From Myxococcales bacterium (GTDB lineage Bacteria; Myxococcota_A; UBA9042), in the NCBI GenBank assembly GCA_947491025.1, contig CANLIC010000010.1:56513-120512 (forward strand): a DNA stretch of 64,000 nt. The letters run 5' to 3'. How positions within the stretch are numbered: the first letter of the stretch is position 1; each line of letters begins with the position of its first letter. Made by a program: the position numbers and the translations under genes. The notes under the pieces were generated by a model. The model searched no databases. It had not been told where the DNA came from and was given only the letters and a program-made list of their open reading frames with translations. Positions 50,908 through 59,703 of the stretch are shown piece after piece.

Positions 50908-52413
50908 TTGCGCGGACGGTGGTGGATGCAGCGGGGCCAGGCAGCAATCGATCGGTGGCGCGCGCACGTTATCGTCCTTGCCGTGGCGGTGGCTGGCGGC
51001 TACGGCGTCTGGTCCCTCGGCCATCGCGCTGGCGCCGCCAGCCGCCCCGAAGATGCCGGCGTCGCTGACGGCCCCTCCCCGTCGTCATCTGGCGCCGCAG
51101 CGGCAAGCGATGGCAGCGCAGGCGGCGTAGGCATCCCTGACGCGCCGAGCCCCGCGGAGGCCGCAGCGGTGAGCGACGCCGCGACCGACACCGCATCTCC
51201 GACCGGATTGGCGCTGCCGGAGGCGCCGACCACCATCGGAAGCCCGCTGCCCGGCGCCGACGGGCCCGCCGCTCCGCCGTTGCAGATCGATGTCGAGCCC
51301 GCCGCGCTGCGGGTCTGGCACAACACCGCCATGCGCTTTCAGGTCCTGCCGCGCCCGGGCGAAGCCGCGCGATGGCAGCGTTTCGTGTGGCACTTTGAGG
51401 ACGGCAGCCAACCGGTGGCCGGCGACTCGGTGTTGCACCTGTTCGCCGAGAGCGTCACCGACCGGCACATCTCGCTCGAGGCGTTCGAGCGCAGCGGCGC
51501 GCGCATCGTGGTCAGCAAGCGCTTGCCGATCGAGCGGCTCTTGGTGACGCCGGTCGATGGCCCAGCGCTGACCGAGCAGGCGCTACCCAAGGCACGAGCC
51601 GGCCGCTTGCTGCTCGTGGGCCAGGGCCAGGCGCCGCAGCTGCCGCCGCTGTTCGCCGCAGTCGCCGACGCGGGCGTCGTCGCGGTGGTCGCCGTCGGCG
51701 CAGCCGATTGGGCCGAGACGGTGCGCTCCGCTGCTGAGCGCGGGCTCCCCCGAGCGGCCGTCCTGGCCCTCGACGACGCCGTCGACGCCCCCGGGGGCGG
51801 GCCCGACGGGGTGGCCGCTGGCGGCGTCACTGGCGCGACGACGGCCCAGGCGCGGCCCGCCCTGCTGCGTGTGCTGCGCGCCGCAGAGGGCGCGGTCGCG
51901 ACGCTTCCGGACAGCGGGGCCCTGGTCATCGCGGATATCGCGATCGTGCCTTTCGATTCGCGACCCTGGACGGTGACTGAGCCGGCTTTGGCCGCGCTGC
52001 GCCGCGACCTGCGCTTGGCTGCCGCTTGGCCGGCGCTGGTCGTGCTTGGCCCCAGGCCCCTGGCCGCCCTCATCGACGGCGAGGCTGTCGCTGATCGCGC
52101 CTACCGTGTCTACGAGCACGCCCTGCGTGAGCGGGCCGTTGCGATGGTGTCGACTGCGTCTGGCGTCGCCTATGACGGCCGCTATGGTGGACTCGCCGCG
52201 GTTGGCGTCGGCAAGGCGAGGCCCGACGGCTGCGCGCGGCTCGCGGGTTCCGACCGCTGCCAGCCCGGCACCGCCACGTTGCTCGAGGTCCATGAGGGCG
52301 GCGCGCGCGCCTTTCACCTGCGCGCACCCGATTTTGAGAGTTGGCTCGACGGCGACGACCTGCCGACCAGCGTCGGACGCTATCGCCGCGACTTGCGGCC
52401 GGCGGGCCGCTGA
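50908..52413 (+). CDS. Membrane-anchored protein, possible degenerate metallophosphoesterase fold
   Basis: The protein has 501 residues from TTG 50908 (GGAG about 8 nt upstream). One helix at about residues 20-38 (HVIVLAVAVAGGYGVWSLG) is followed by an Ala/Pro/Ser linker to ~130. A short PKD-like strand region (FVWHFEDGSQPVAGDSVLHLF) comes next. Residues ~225-490 alternate beta strands and helices with LLLVGQGQAP, LVIADIAIVPFDSRPW and ALVVLGPRPLAALIDG. The order recalls calcineurin-like phosphatases but I see no HD/GDxxD/GNH motifs, so activity is doubtful. The stop overlaps hemW's start (TGATG). Confidence 0.5.
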   Translation: MRGRWWMQRGQAAIDRWRAHVIVLAVAVAGGYGVWSLGHRAGAASRPEDAGVADGPSPSSSGAAAASDGSAGGVGIPDAPSPAEAAAVSDAATDTASPTGLALPEAPTTIGSPLPGADGPAAPPLQIDVEPAALRVWHNTAMRFQVLPRPGEAARWQRFVWHFEDGSQPVAGDSVLHLFAESVTDRHISLEAFERSGARIVVSKRLPIERLLVTPVDGPALTEQALPKARAGRLLLVGQGQAPQLPPLFAAVADAGVVAVVAVGAADWAETVRSAAERGLPRAAVLALDDAVDAPGGGPDGVAAGGVTGATTAQARPALLRVLRAAEGAVATLPDSGALVIADIAIVPFDSRPWTVTEPALAALRRDLRLAAAWPALVVLGPRPLAALIDGEAVADRAYRVYEHALRERAVAMVSTASGVAYDGRYGGLAAVGVGKARPDGCARLAGSDRCQPGTATLLEVHEGGARAFHLRAPDFESWLDGDDLPTSVGRYRRDLRPAGR

Positions 52414-53786
52414 TGGGAGCCAACGCCCCGGGCGCCCAGACCGTCGAGGGATTGTCCACCGACACGCTGTGCACCGACACGCTGTCCGGCGACGCACCGT
52501 GCGGGGGCCCCCGGCCACATTCCGAAGCCGCGCCGCAGCCTCGCCTCGCCCCCTACCCGGGGAGCTGGGCCGTCTACGTCCACTTTCCGTTCTGCTTGCA
52601 TCGCTGTAATTACTGCGATTTCGCGACCGTCGCCCACCGCGATCCGCCTCGCGAGCGCGTGCTGGCGGCCTGCCTCGCCGAGTTGGCCCTGCGCTGCGAA
52701 GGCCTCGAGCCGGCGCCGATTCGCAGCGTCTTTTTCGGCGGCGGCACGCCCTCGCTATGGGGAGCGCCGGCGATCAGCGCCATTCTGGGCTGGCTCGACC
52801 GCTGGGCCGGCCTCGCTGCTGACTGCGAGATCACCCTCGAGGCCAACCCAGGCGCCGCCGAGGAGGGCGATCTCCGCGGCTACGTCGCCGCTGGCGTGAC
52901 CCGCATATCCCTTGGTGTGCAGGCGCTCAGCGACCAGCGGCTGCGGCAGCTTGACCGCATCCATGACGCAGAGGCCGCATGGGTCGCGCTGCGCACCCTC
53001 GGCCAACTCCGCCGCGAGGGTGGCCTGCGCGCCGCCTCAGCTGACCTCATCTATGGCCTGCCCGGCCAGACGGCCGCCGAGCTGCGGGCCGACGTCACCG
53101 CGCTGCTGGACCATGGGCTGACCCACCTCTCGGCGTACGCGCTCACCATCGAGTCTGGCACGCCGCTGCAGCGCCTGGTGGCCCGGGGACTCGCGCCTGC
53201 CACCGACGACGCCCACCAGGCAGCCATGCTCGAGCAGATGCCTGCGCTGGTCGCCAGCCACGGATTGCAGCGCTACGAAGTGAGCAATTTCGCGGTGCCA
53301 GGCAGCGAGTGTCGGCACAACCTCGCCTACTGGCAGGGCCACCACTACCTCGCTGTCGGCGTCGGCGCCCATGGCTTTCTGCCTTGCGCGCTCCCTGGGG
53401 CCTTCGGCATTCGCACCGCCAACACCCGCAGCGTCGCCGCCTGGTTCGAAGCGCTCGAGGCTGGCCGCCTCGCCGAGGCGCCGCCCGAGGTCGCCACCGC
53501 CGAGAGCCACCTCGACGAGTGGCTGCTGACCGGGCTGCGCTTGCGCGACGGCATCGACCTCGCGGCAGTGGCGGCGCGCTTTGGCGACACGGTGGCGTCG
53601 GCTCTGGCGCAGGCGGCTGCGGCGGTACCGGGCTTGCAGGTCGTGAGCGCAGTGATCACCGTCGAAGCGGCCGCGATCGTACGGCTTGACGACGTCATCG
53701 CCTCACTGGCGGTGTCGGTGTCGCGGCGGTGGCAGGCAGCGCGCGCCCTCCAGCGCCGGGCGTCCGGGGGCATCGGCCTCCGCTGA
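52413..53786 (+). CDS. hemW: Heme chaperone HemW-like radical-SAM protein
   Basis: The protein has 457 residues. ATG 52413 shares a base with the previous stop. After a ~50-residue variable N-terminus, YVHFPFCLHRCNYCDF gives the radical-SAM CxxxCxxC (Cys61, 65, 68). SVFFGGGTPSL, ITLEANPGA and ISLGVQALSDQRLRQLDRIH are the family blocks. The C-terminal part has the HemW signature HNLAYW (His302 to Trp307), found in heme-transfer proteins but not in HemN. It probably delivers heme or assists its insertion into respiratory enzymes; it was once annotated as oxygen-independent coproporphyrinogen oxidase. Confidence 0.92.
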   Translation: MGANAPGAQTVEGLSTDTLCTDTLSGDAPCGGPRPHSEAAPQPRLAPYPGSWAVYVHFPFCLHRCNYCDFATVAHRDPPRERVLAACLAELALRCEGLEPAPIRSVFFGGGTPSLWGAPAISAILGWLDRWAGLAADCEITLEANPGAAEEGDLRGYVAAGVTRISLGVQALSDQRLRQLDRIHDAEAAWVALRTLGQLRREGGLRAASADLIYGLPGQTAAELRADVTALLDHGLTHLSAYALTIESGTPLQRLVARGLAPATDDAHQAAMLEQMPALVASHGLQRYEVSNFAVPGSECRHNLAYWQGHHYLAVGVGAHGFLPCALPGAFGIRTANTRSVAAWFEALEAGRLAEAPPEVATAESHLDEWLLTGLRLRDGIDLAAVAARFGDTVASALAQAAAAVPGLQVVSAVITVEAAAIVRLDDVIASLAVSVSRRWQAARALQRRASGGIGLR

Positions 53787-53819
53787 GGGGCGCCTCAGGG
53801 GCGCAGCCGCGGCGCAAGG

Positions 53820-53848
53820 TTGGCACTCCGGCGGCCATCTGCTACACG
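53820..53848 (+). promoter_or_regulatory. Candidate promoter of the YfhO-sthA gene group
   Basis: TTGGCA (53820-53825), 17 bp, TACACG (53843-53848) with TGC before the -10. Leader about 37 nt before ATG 53892. Confidence 0.42.
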
Positions 53849-53891
53849 CGGGGCCGCTGGCGGCAGGCGAAGCCGTCGCTTTGGGAGCGCC

Positions 53892-54449
53892 ATGTTCGAG
53901 CCCGCGCCAGCGCCCGCCGAGCACCAAGACCACAGCGACGCGCCTTTCGACGCGAACGCGGTTGACGACGTCGGTCCGGCGGTGAGCGCCAGGGCATTGG
54001 CCAATGGGCGGCGTTGGATGGCCTTGCTCCCGTGGCTAGCGCCGCTTGGCCTTGCCGGTGTGCTCTGCGCCATGGTGGCGAGCGCGCCCGAGCAGCCGAC
54101 GCTGCGAACCCGCGGCGCCACCCGCTACGGTCTGTCCGCAGCCGCCCGCAGTGAGGCGTTCTGGCAGATCGCCAGCTATGAGCCGGTTTGGCGCGTGCGG
54201 GCGGCGGCGCAATTCCCCGATCACCCGTGGTCGGCAGAGGACGACTACCACTGGAACGTGCGGGCCCACGTCACGAGGCTGGTGGCGCCGACCCTCGGAG
54301 TGCACCCGAGCGCGATCTGGTCGCTCTACGACGAGGGCGTGCGCAGCGCGTGGCGGGTCGCGCCACCGCCTGGCAGCCCGCGCCGCGCCGGCGGCCTGAC
54401 TCAGCCATTGCGGCCGACGATCGTGCCGCTGCGCCCACGCACCCGATGA
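53892..54449 (+). CDS. Small membrane protein of unknown function
   Basis: The protein has 185 residues. ATG 53892 has GGGAG 4 nt upstream; a longer open frame lacks a ribosome site. An acidic N-terminus is followed by one helix (residues ~43-63, MALLPWLAPLGLAGVLCAMVA). The remaining ~120 residues, probably outside the membrane, have FWQIASYEPVWRVRAAAQFPD and DYHWNVRAHVTRLVA. I do not recognise it. It lies 37 bp upstream of the YfhO-like gene on the same strand. Confidence 0.58.
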   Translation: MFEPAPAPAEHQDHSDAPFDANAVDDVGPAVSARALANGRRWMALLPWLAPLGLAGVLCAMVASAPEQPTLRTRGATRYGLSAAARSEAFWQIASYEPVWRVRAAAQFPDHPWSAEDDYHWNVRAHVTRLVAPTLGVHPSAIWSLYDEGVRSAWRVAPPPGSPRRAGGLTQPLRPTIVPLRPRTR

Positions 54450-54486
54450 TGTGCGTCGCGGCGAAGGCCGAGGCGGGGGGACCGCG

Positions 54487-56307
54487 ATGAGGCACGGCGT
54501 CCATGGCCACGCCATTCCCTTGCCACCCTCGGCCGCCGTCGCCGAGCGAGGCTGGGTGCGCTGGACGCTCTGGCTGGCGCTGGCGGCGGCCTGGCTGTGG
54601 CCGGGCTTGACTCGGCCGACCATGCTCGGCGGGGCCGTAGACTGGAGCTATTTCACGGCCCACGACATCAGCGCGTACCGCTCCTTGGTCGACCACGGCC
54701 AACTCCCGGCCTGGGATCCCTACGCCTGTGGCGGCATCCCCATGATCGGCAACCTGCAGACACGCCCGATCGGTCTGACGGCGTTGCTCACGTGGCTCTT
54801 TGGCTTGTGGCCTGGGCTGCGCCTCTCGCTGCTGGCGATGGTTGTACTCGGCATGGAGGGTGGCTACCGCTACGCCCGCCATCGCGGCGTCGCCGGCGTC
54901 GGTGCGCTGCTCGCCGGGGCTGCCTTCGCCACTTCGGGGCGGCTTGCGCAGGCCATCGCTGAGGGCCAGCCCGGGCTGATGGCGTTTGAGCTGGCGCCCT
55001 GGGCGCTGCTCGGCCTCGAGCGCGGCTGGCGAGACTGGCGCGCGGCCAGCGTCGGCGGCCTCTGGATGGCGCTCTCGTTTCTGGAGGGCGGCGCAGTGCC
55101 GACGCCACTGACCGCCGTGCTGCTGCTCGTCGTGGCGCTGCTGCGCACCGGCGTTGCGCTATGGCGGCGCGGTCACGACGAGGTCGCGCCCTGGCGACCC
55201 CTGGCCGTCCTCGGTTGGATGGCGACGGTCGCTGCAGGGGTCGCGGCATTTCGGTTGCTGCCGATCGCCGAGTCGCTCTGGCTCTGGCCGAGGCAATGGC
55301 AGTCGCAGGACGTCTATACCCTTGGCCATGTGCTCAACATGATGGTGATCGCGGAGCCGCCTGGCAGCCACACGGCCAATGGCGCCAGCTACTTCGGCGC
55401 GCCGCTGCTGCTGATGGCGACCGTGGCGCTCTTGCTCCGCGACAAGCGGGCCATCTGGCCGGCGCTGCTCTTCGGCATCACCCTCGATCTTGCCACCGGA
55501 ACGCGCGATTTCCTCGGCATTTTCCCGGCCATTCGCGATCTGCCAGTGCTGGAAAATCTCCGCCATCCCATGCGTTTCGGCCTCTATTCAGCGCTCTTCT
55601 GCGCCACCTGCGCCGGCGTCGCCATCGATGCCCTGGAGCTCGCGCTGCACCACCGCCTGCAGCGCCGCCCCGGCGACGCGCCTCGACTGCTTGCTGCGCT
55701 CCTAGCGGCGTCAATGGCGTTTGGCCTCGCGCTCTGGCCGCTCAGCAACAGCATGATCTTCACCGGGAAGCGGTTGGCAGGCGTTTTCGACAGGCCGGCG
55801 CCGCTGATGGTCGATCAGCCCTTTCGCCAGAGCCTCGGCAACCGCTGGGCGGCCGACACCTGGCCGGCCCTCAACCTCGGCACATTGTCTTGCTTCGAGG
55901 AGCAGCCCTTTCCGCAGGCCATCGGCCTGCGCGGCGACCGCGCGGCGGAGGAATTCGTCGATCCGCCAGAGGCCGGTACCGCGACCCGCCTCGCCTGGAC
56001 GCCGCAGGGCATCGACGTCGAGGTCACGCTCGCCGACGACGTGACCGGCGCCTCACTGGTCGTCAACCAGAACTACCACCGGGCCTGGGACGCCGGGCCA
56101 CGAGCGACCTTTGCACGCCCAGATGGCCTCTTGGCCGTGCGGTTGCCGCCGGGTAGGTCCTTGGTCGCCCTGCGCTTTTCCGACTCGGCCGTCGGATTTG
56201 GCCTCGCCGTCAGCGGCTGCTTCCTCTTGGGACTGCCCTTGCTGCATCATCGTCGGCAGAGACGACGCCGAGACGAACCTGACGGCGACGAGGGGGAAGC
56301 ACCATGA
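54487..56307 (+). CDS. YfhO-like polytopic membrane protein
   Basis: The protein has 606 residues, with about 10-12 membrane helices and a soluble C-terminal region (~480-570). WDPYACGGIPMIGNLQT after the first helix, LENLRHPMRF near the middle and a sugar-binding-like end (LVVNQNYHRAWDAGP) fit the YfhO family of probable lipid-linked sugar transferases (GT-C-like). In Gram-positive bacteria YfhO acts in lipoteichoic-acid glycosylation; the acceptor here is unknown. The last codons overlap the sthA start (ATGA), a tight coupling of two unrelated functions. Confidence 0.72.
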   Translation: MRHGVHGHAIPLPPSAAVAERGWVRWTLWLALAAAWLWPGLTRPTMLGGAVDWSYFTAHDISAYRSLVDHGQLPAWDPYACGGIPMIGNLQTRPIGLTALLTWLFGLWPGLRLSLLAMVVLGMEGGYRYARHRGVAGVGALLAGAAFATSGRLAQAIAEGQPGLMAFELAPWALLGLERGWRDWRAASVGGLWMALSFLEGGAVPTPLTAVLLLVVALLRTGVALWRRGHDEVAPWRPLAVLGWMATVAAGVAAFRLLPIAESLWLWPRQWQSQDVYTLGHVLNMMVIAEPPGSHTANGASYFGAPLLLMATVALLLRDKRAIWPALLFGITLDLATGTRDFLGIFPAIRDLPVLENLRHPMRFGLYSALFCATCAGVAIDALELALHHRLQRRPGDAPRLLAALLAASMAFGLALWPLSNSMIFTGKRLAGVFDRPAPLMVDQPFRQSLGNRWAADTWPALNLGTLSCFEEQPFPQAIGLRGDRAAEEFVDPPEAGTATRLAWTPQGIDVEVTLADDVTGASLVVNQNYHRAWDAGPRATFARPDGLLAVRLPPGRSLVALRFSDSAVGFGLAVSGCFLLGLPLLHHRRQRRRRDEPDGDEGEAP

Positions 56308-57806
56308 GCGGGCAAGCGGTCGGTGCCTCGGGGCCGGCGTCCGCGGGGGCGTTGAGCGACAGCGGGGCTTGGGTCGCGGACGGCGCTCACTTTGACCTGC
56401 TGATCGTGGGCTGCGGTCCAGCTGGTGAGAAGGCCGCGGCGCAGGCGGCCTTTTTCGGCAAGCGGGTCTGCGTCATCGATCCTGGACCGATCGGCGGTGC
56501 CTGCGTCCACACCGGCACCTTGCCGAGCAAGTCGTTGCGGGAGGCCGCGCTTGTCCTCTCGGGCGCCAAGGCCCTCGACCTGTCCGTCGTGAAGGTCGGC
56601 ATGGATCCCAACGCCCGCCTCGCCGACCTCCTGGCGCACAAGGCTGCGGTGTGTCGCGCCGAGCAAGAGCGCATGGAGCGCAACCTGCGCCGCCACAATG
56701 TCACCCTGCTGCTCGGCCGCGCGGCCCTCTCCGGCCTCGACACCCTGCGGGTCCAGCCGCGCGACGGCACTTCGCCCTTGCACCTGCGCGCGGACGTCAT
56801 CCTGCTCGCCACCGGCACCCGCCCGCATCGGCCCGCCGAGCTCGAATTCGATCACAGCCGCATCTGGGACAGCGACGAAGTCGTCAGCATGGAGCGGCTA
56901 CCGAGCTCGCTCCTGGTCTACGGCGCGGGCGTCATCGGCTGCGAATACGCAAGCATCTTTGCTGCGTTGGGCGTCGCGGTCACCCTTTGCGAGCCGCGCG
57001 GCCGGCCGCTCGGCTTCCTCGATGACACCATCGCGGCGGCGCTGATGGACGCCCTGCGCCAGAAGGGCGTGCAGCTACGAACCATGTGCAAGCTCGGCCC
57101 GGTCGTGGCCGACGACGACGGCGTGGACATCGAGCTCGAGGGCCCGGACGGCCGCGAGTCCGTGCGCGTCGACCAACTGCTGTTCGCAGCCGGGCGTATG
57201 GGCAACAGCGACGGCCTCGGCCTCGCAGAAGCCGGCCTGCAGGCCGATAGCCGCGGCCTGCTGCGCGTCGATCCGCACTACCACACCGGCGCGGGCCGCA
57301 TCTACGCTGTGGGCGACCTCATCGGCTTTCCGGCCCTGGCGAGCACTTCGATGGATCAGGGGCGCGTCGCGGTCTGCCACGCCTTTGGTTTTCCCTACAA
57401 GCAGCGGCTCTCGTCGTTCTTGCCCTACGGCATCTACACCATTCCCGAGGTGTCGATGGTGGGTGAGACGTGCGCTGGCCTGCAGGCGCGCGGTCAGCCC
57501 TACGAAATCGGCGTCGCCCGCTACAAAGACAACGCCCGCGCTCACCTGCAGGGCGAGAGCGATGGTCTTCTGCAAATCGTCTTCTGCCCCGAGAGCAAGC
57601 GCTTGCTCGGCGTCCACGTCGTCGGCCAGCAGGCGAGCGAGCTCGTCCACGTCGGCCTGATGGTGATGCAGCTCGGCGGGACCATCGACGCCCTCGTCGA
57701 GGCGGTGTTCAACTTCCCAACGCTCGGTGAGCTCTACAAGTATGCCGCCTATGATGGGCTCGGGCGCTTGGAACGGCGCGGCCAGGCAACCGCCAGCGAC
57801 GGCTAG
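56304..57806 (+). CDS. sthA: Soluble pyridine nucleotide transhydrogenase-like flavoprotein
   Basis: The protein has 500 residues. The FAD site is LLIVGCGPAGEKAA (from residue ~33), the NAD(P) site VYGAGVIGCEYASIF, and the C-terminal FAD stretch IYAVGDLIGFPA. At the usual disulfide position it reads GGACVHTGTLPSKSLRE: only Cys67 remains, the second Cys being Thr72, as in SthA and unlike dihydrolipoamide dehydrogenase. SthA moves reducing equivalents between NADPH and NAD, thereby balancing the two pools. The N-terminal ~27 residues are an unusual low-complexity extension. Start overlaps the YfhO-like stop. Confidence 0.9.
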   Translation: MSGQAVGASGPASAGALSDSGAWVADGAHFDLLIVGCGPAGEKAAAQAAFFGKRVCVIDPGPIGGACVHTGTLPSKSLREAALVLSGAKALDLSVVKVGMDPNARLADLLAHKAAVCRAEQERMERNLRRHNVTLLLGRAALSGLDTLRVQPRDGTSPLHLRADVILLATGTRPHRPAELEFDHSRIWDSDEVVSMERLPSSLLVYGAGVIGCEYASIFAALGVAVTLCEPRGRPLGFLDDTIAAALMDALRQKGVQLRTMCKLGPVVADDDGVDIELEGPDGRESVRVDQLLFAAGRMGNSDGLGLAEAGLQADSRGLLRVDPHYHTGAGRIYAVGDLIGFPALASTSMDQGRVAVCHAFGFPYKQRLSSFLPYGIYTIPEVSMVGETCAGLQARGQPYEIGVARYKDNARAHLQGESDGLLQIVFCPESKRLLGVHVVGQQASELVHVGLMVMQLGGTIDALVEAVFNFPTLGELYKYAAYDGLGRLERRGQATASDG

Positions 57807-57812
57807 CTTCCT

Positions 57813-57852
57813 GGCCGAGGGCTGCGCGCAGCGGACGCCTGCCCTTGGGCCG
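57813..57852. terminator. Imperfect hairpin between convergent sthA and peptidase genes
   Basis: GGCCGAGGGC (57813-57822) pairs imperfectly with GCCCTTGGGCC (57841-57851) in the 59-bp gap between convergent genes. No long U-tract. Confidence 0.28.
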
Positions 57853-57865
57853 CTGGCTTCGAGCG

Positions 57866-59506
57866 TTAGGGCGTCGCCACGCGCTGCTGTCGGTGTCTCC
57901 AGCGCGCCGCCGCAGTCACGTCGCCCAGCGCGTCTGAGGCTTGCGCTGCCAGCGCCGCCAGCTCGCCGTCGAAGGGATTGACCCACATGGCGCTCTCGGC
58001 GCGCTCCAAGGCCAGCTTGGGCTCTTTGCGGTCGAGGGCGGTCATGCCGGCGATCAGCAGCAGCGGTGGATGCCACGGGGAGCGCTGCAGGGCCGATGCA
58101 GCGACCTGCTCGGCCTGATCGAAGTCGCCGACCTGATGCAGGGCCCGGGCGAGGCGGGTCCACATCCAGACGTCGTCGGGCGCACCGGCGGCTGAGGCCT
58201 TGCGGTACTCAATGATCGCCGCCGCAGGCCGTTGCAGGGCCATCAGCCGGTCGCCGAGCTCTGCGAAACGGGCACCGGCCTCAGGGCCGCGCGGCTTGCG
58301 ATCGCCGCCGCCGGCGCGCCGAAATTGCAGCGTGTGGGCCGCCGCTGCTTGCACCTGGGCCGCTGGCAGGTCGTCTCCGCGGCGCAGGCTGCGCATCCAG
58401 CCGGCCAGCAGCTGGGCGCGTGGCGTCCCGGCCCAGCGCTCGATGGCGGCCTCCTCGCTGGGCGCCTCGGCGAAGGCGTCGAGCAGTGCCCCAAGCGGCC
58501 GCTGGACCCCGCGCAAGAGGTGGCGCAGCAAGTAGTGCACCTCGGCAAAGGCGAGCTGGGCCGCTTCCTGACTCGGCAACGCCGCCATCGTTGGGCTCAT
58601 CTTGGCTAGCGGGATGAAGCGACCGCTGCGACGCGCTTGCTGCAGCGCCGCGATCTCGTCGGAGTCGAGCGTGTCCGGGCCGACGCCGCGCCACAGGCCC
58701 TCGTGGCCGCGGGCGATGGCTTCGTGCAGCCAGATCGGCACGGCGTCGCCGGCACGCCGCGTGACCAGCAGGTGGATCAGCTCGTGCACCACCGTGTCGG
58801 CCCACGGGTAGCCGAGGACCAGGTCGCGCGGCGAGGTCAGCATCAGGCGGTTGTACTTGCAGACGGCGATGGTGCCCGAGGTGCGGATCTGCTGCTCTGT
58901 CAGGCCGGTGACGGCGGCCAGGGTCTCTACCTTCGGGTAGATGTGGATGCGAATCGGTGGCGGGGGCAGCGGCCCGAACACGGCCTGCAAGGGCGCCTCG
59001 GCGCGCGCCAGCACAGCCTCGAGCAGCTCGATCATCACCTCGTCGGGTCCGGGGGTCCAGAGCACCTCAAAGCGGCCGTCGACGAGCAAGCGGCGCTCCA
59101 TGCCAGCGGTGGCCTTGGCGGTCGCGGCGGCGATCTCAGCCAGGCTGCCGGCGCGTTGCCGCAGCGCCGGCGGTGCAGCGTCAGCCTTGGCGATCGCCAA
59201 GAGGCCCTTGCTGGCCTCGTCGAACTGGCCCCGTAACAGCTGGGCGTGGGCGCGGGCATAGGCGGCGGTCACGCCGGCACCGGTCATCCGCTCGATCTCG
59301 GGCAGCAGCGCCTCGACGCAGGCGGGATCTTCGCGGCCGACGCAGCCGCTCAGGCGCTGACCGATGGCGCGGACGTCGGCGCGCTCTTCATGGCTTGCAC
59401 CCGGCCGCCCTGCTCCGAAGGCGAGTGCCGGCCATAGGACCAATCCCAAGGCGATGGCCACGACATCACGCCGCCCGGCGCGGAGAATCGGGGCCAGCTG
59501 CGGCAA
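57866..59506 (-). CDS. Secreted gluzincin (Peptidase MA-like) with TPR tail
   Basis: The protein has 546 residues. TTG 59506 is chosen because AGGAGG lies 5 nt before it and it opens a signal peptide (VVAIALGLVLWPALAFG, cut ~31). Residues ~30-150 are helical. The peptidase region has IRIHIYPKVETLAAVTGL, then HELIH (His241, Glu242, His245) and the third zinc ligand Glu262 in IWLHEAIARG. The C-terminal ~130 residues contain TPR-type repeats (LHQVGDFDQAEQVAASALQ). Such proteins are probably envelope proteases; the substrate is unknown. It is divergent from serA, with inverted repeats between. Confidence 0.82.
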   Translation of the reverse strand: MPQLAPILRAGRRDVVAIALGLVLWPALAFGAGRPGASHEERADVRAIGQRLSGCVGREDPACVEALLPEIERMTGAGVTAAYARAHAQLLRGQFDEASKGLLAIAKADAAPPALRQRAGSLAEIAAATAKATAGMERRLLVDGRFEVLWTPGPDEVMIELLEAVLARAEAPLQAVFGPLPPPPIRIHIYPKVETLAAVTGLTEQQIRTSGTIAVCKYNRLMLTSPRDLVLGYPWADTVVHELIHLLVTRRAGDAVPIWLHEAIARGHEGLWRGVGPDTLDSDEIAALQQARRSGRFIPLAKMSPTMAALPSQEAAQLAFAEVHYLLRHLLRGVQRPLGALLDAFAEAPSEEAAIERWAGTPRAQLLAGWMRSLRRGDDLPAAQVQAAAAHTLQFRRAGGGDRKPRGPEAGARFAELGDRLMALQRPAAAIIEYRKASAAGAPDDVWMWTRLARALHQVGDFDQAEQVAASALQRSPWHPPLLLIAGMTALDRKEPKLALERAESAMWVNPFDGELAALAAQASDALGDVTAAARWRHRQQRVATP

Positions 59507-59511
59507 GGGTG

Positions 59512-59517
59512 CCTCCT
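59512..59517 (-). promoter_or_regulatory. Shine-Dalgarno site deciding the peptidase TTG start
   Basis: AGGAGG on the minus strand, 5 nt before TTG 59506. A longer in-frame ORF from 59623 has no such site and no signal peptide at its N-terminus. Confidence 0.6.
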
Positions 59518-59584
59518 GATGTGGCGCGGCGGGCGGTCCAGCGCGGGCCGTGCGGTGACGAGCGCTCACGGGGCGCCAGCGACG

Positions 59585-59601
59585 CTGCCAGCCGCTGGCA
59601 G
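59585..59601. promoter_or_regulatory. Dyad CTGCCAG-CCG-CTGGCAG
   Basis: Perfect 7-bp arms with a 3-nt centre. It lies over the spacer and -10 of a possible peptidase promoter (TTGACG at 59610-59605, 17 bp, CAGCGT at 59587-59582, minus strand). Confidence 0.4.
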
Positions 59602-59635
59602 GGCCGTCAACCGAGGGCAGCATGGCGCATGGACT

Positions 59636-59650
59636 TGACGCGGCGCGTCA
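59636..59650. promoter_or_regulatory. Dyad TGACGCG-G-CGCGTCA upstream of serA
   Basis: Perfect 7-bp arms with a single central base, 53 bp before the serA ATG. It overlaps a TTGACG hexamer (59635-59640), but the matching -10 is weak. Confidence 0.4.
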
Positions 59651-59703
59651 GATGCCCAACATGCCGCGACAGCGCCACGTCCAGGCGCACAGGAGCTGAG
59701 CCG

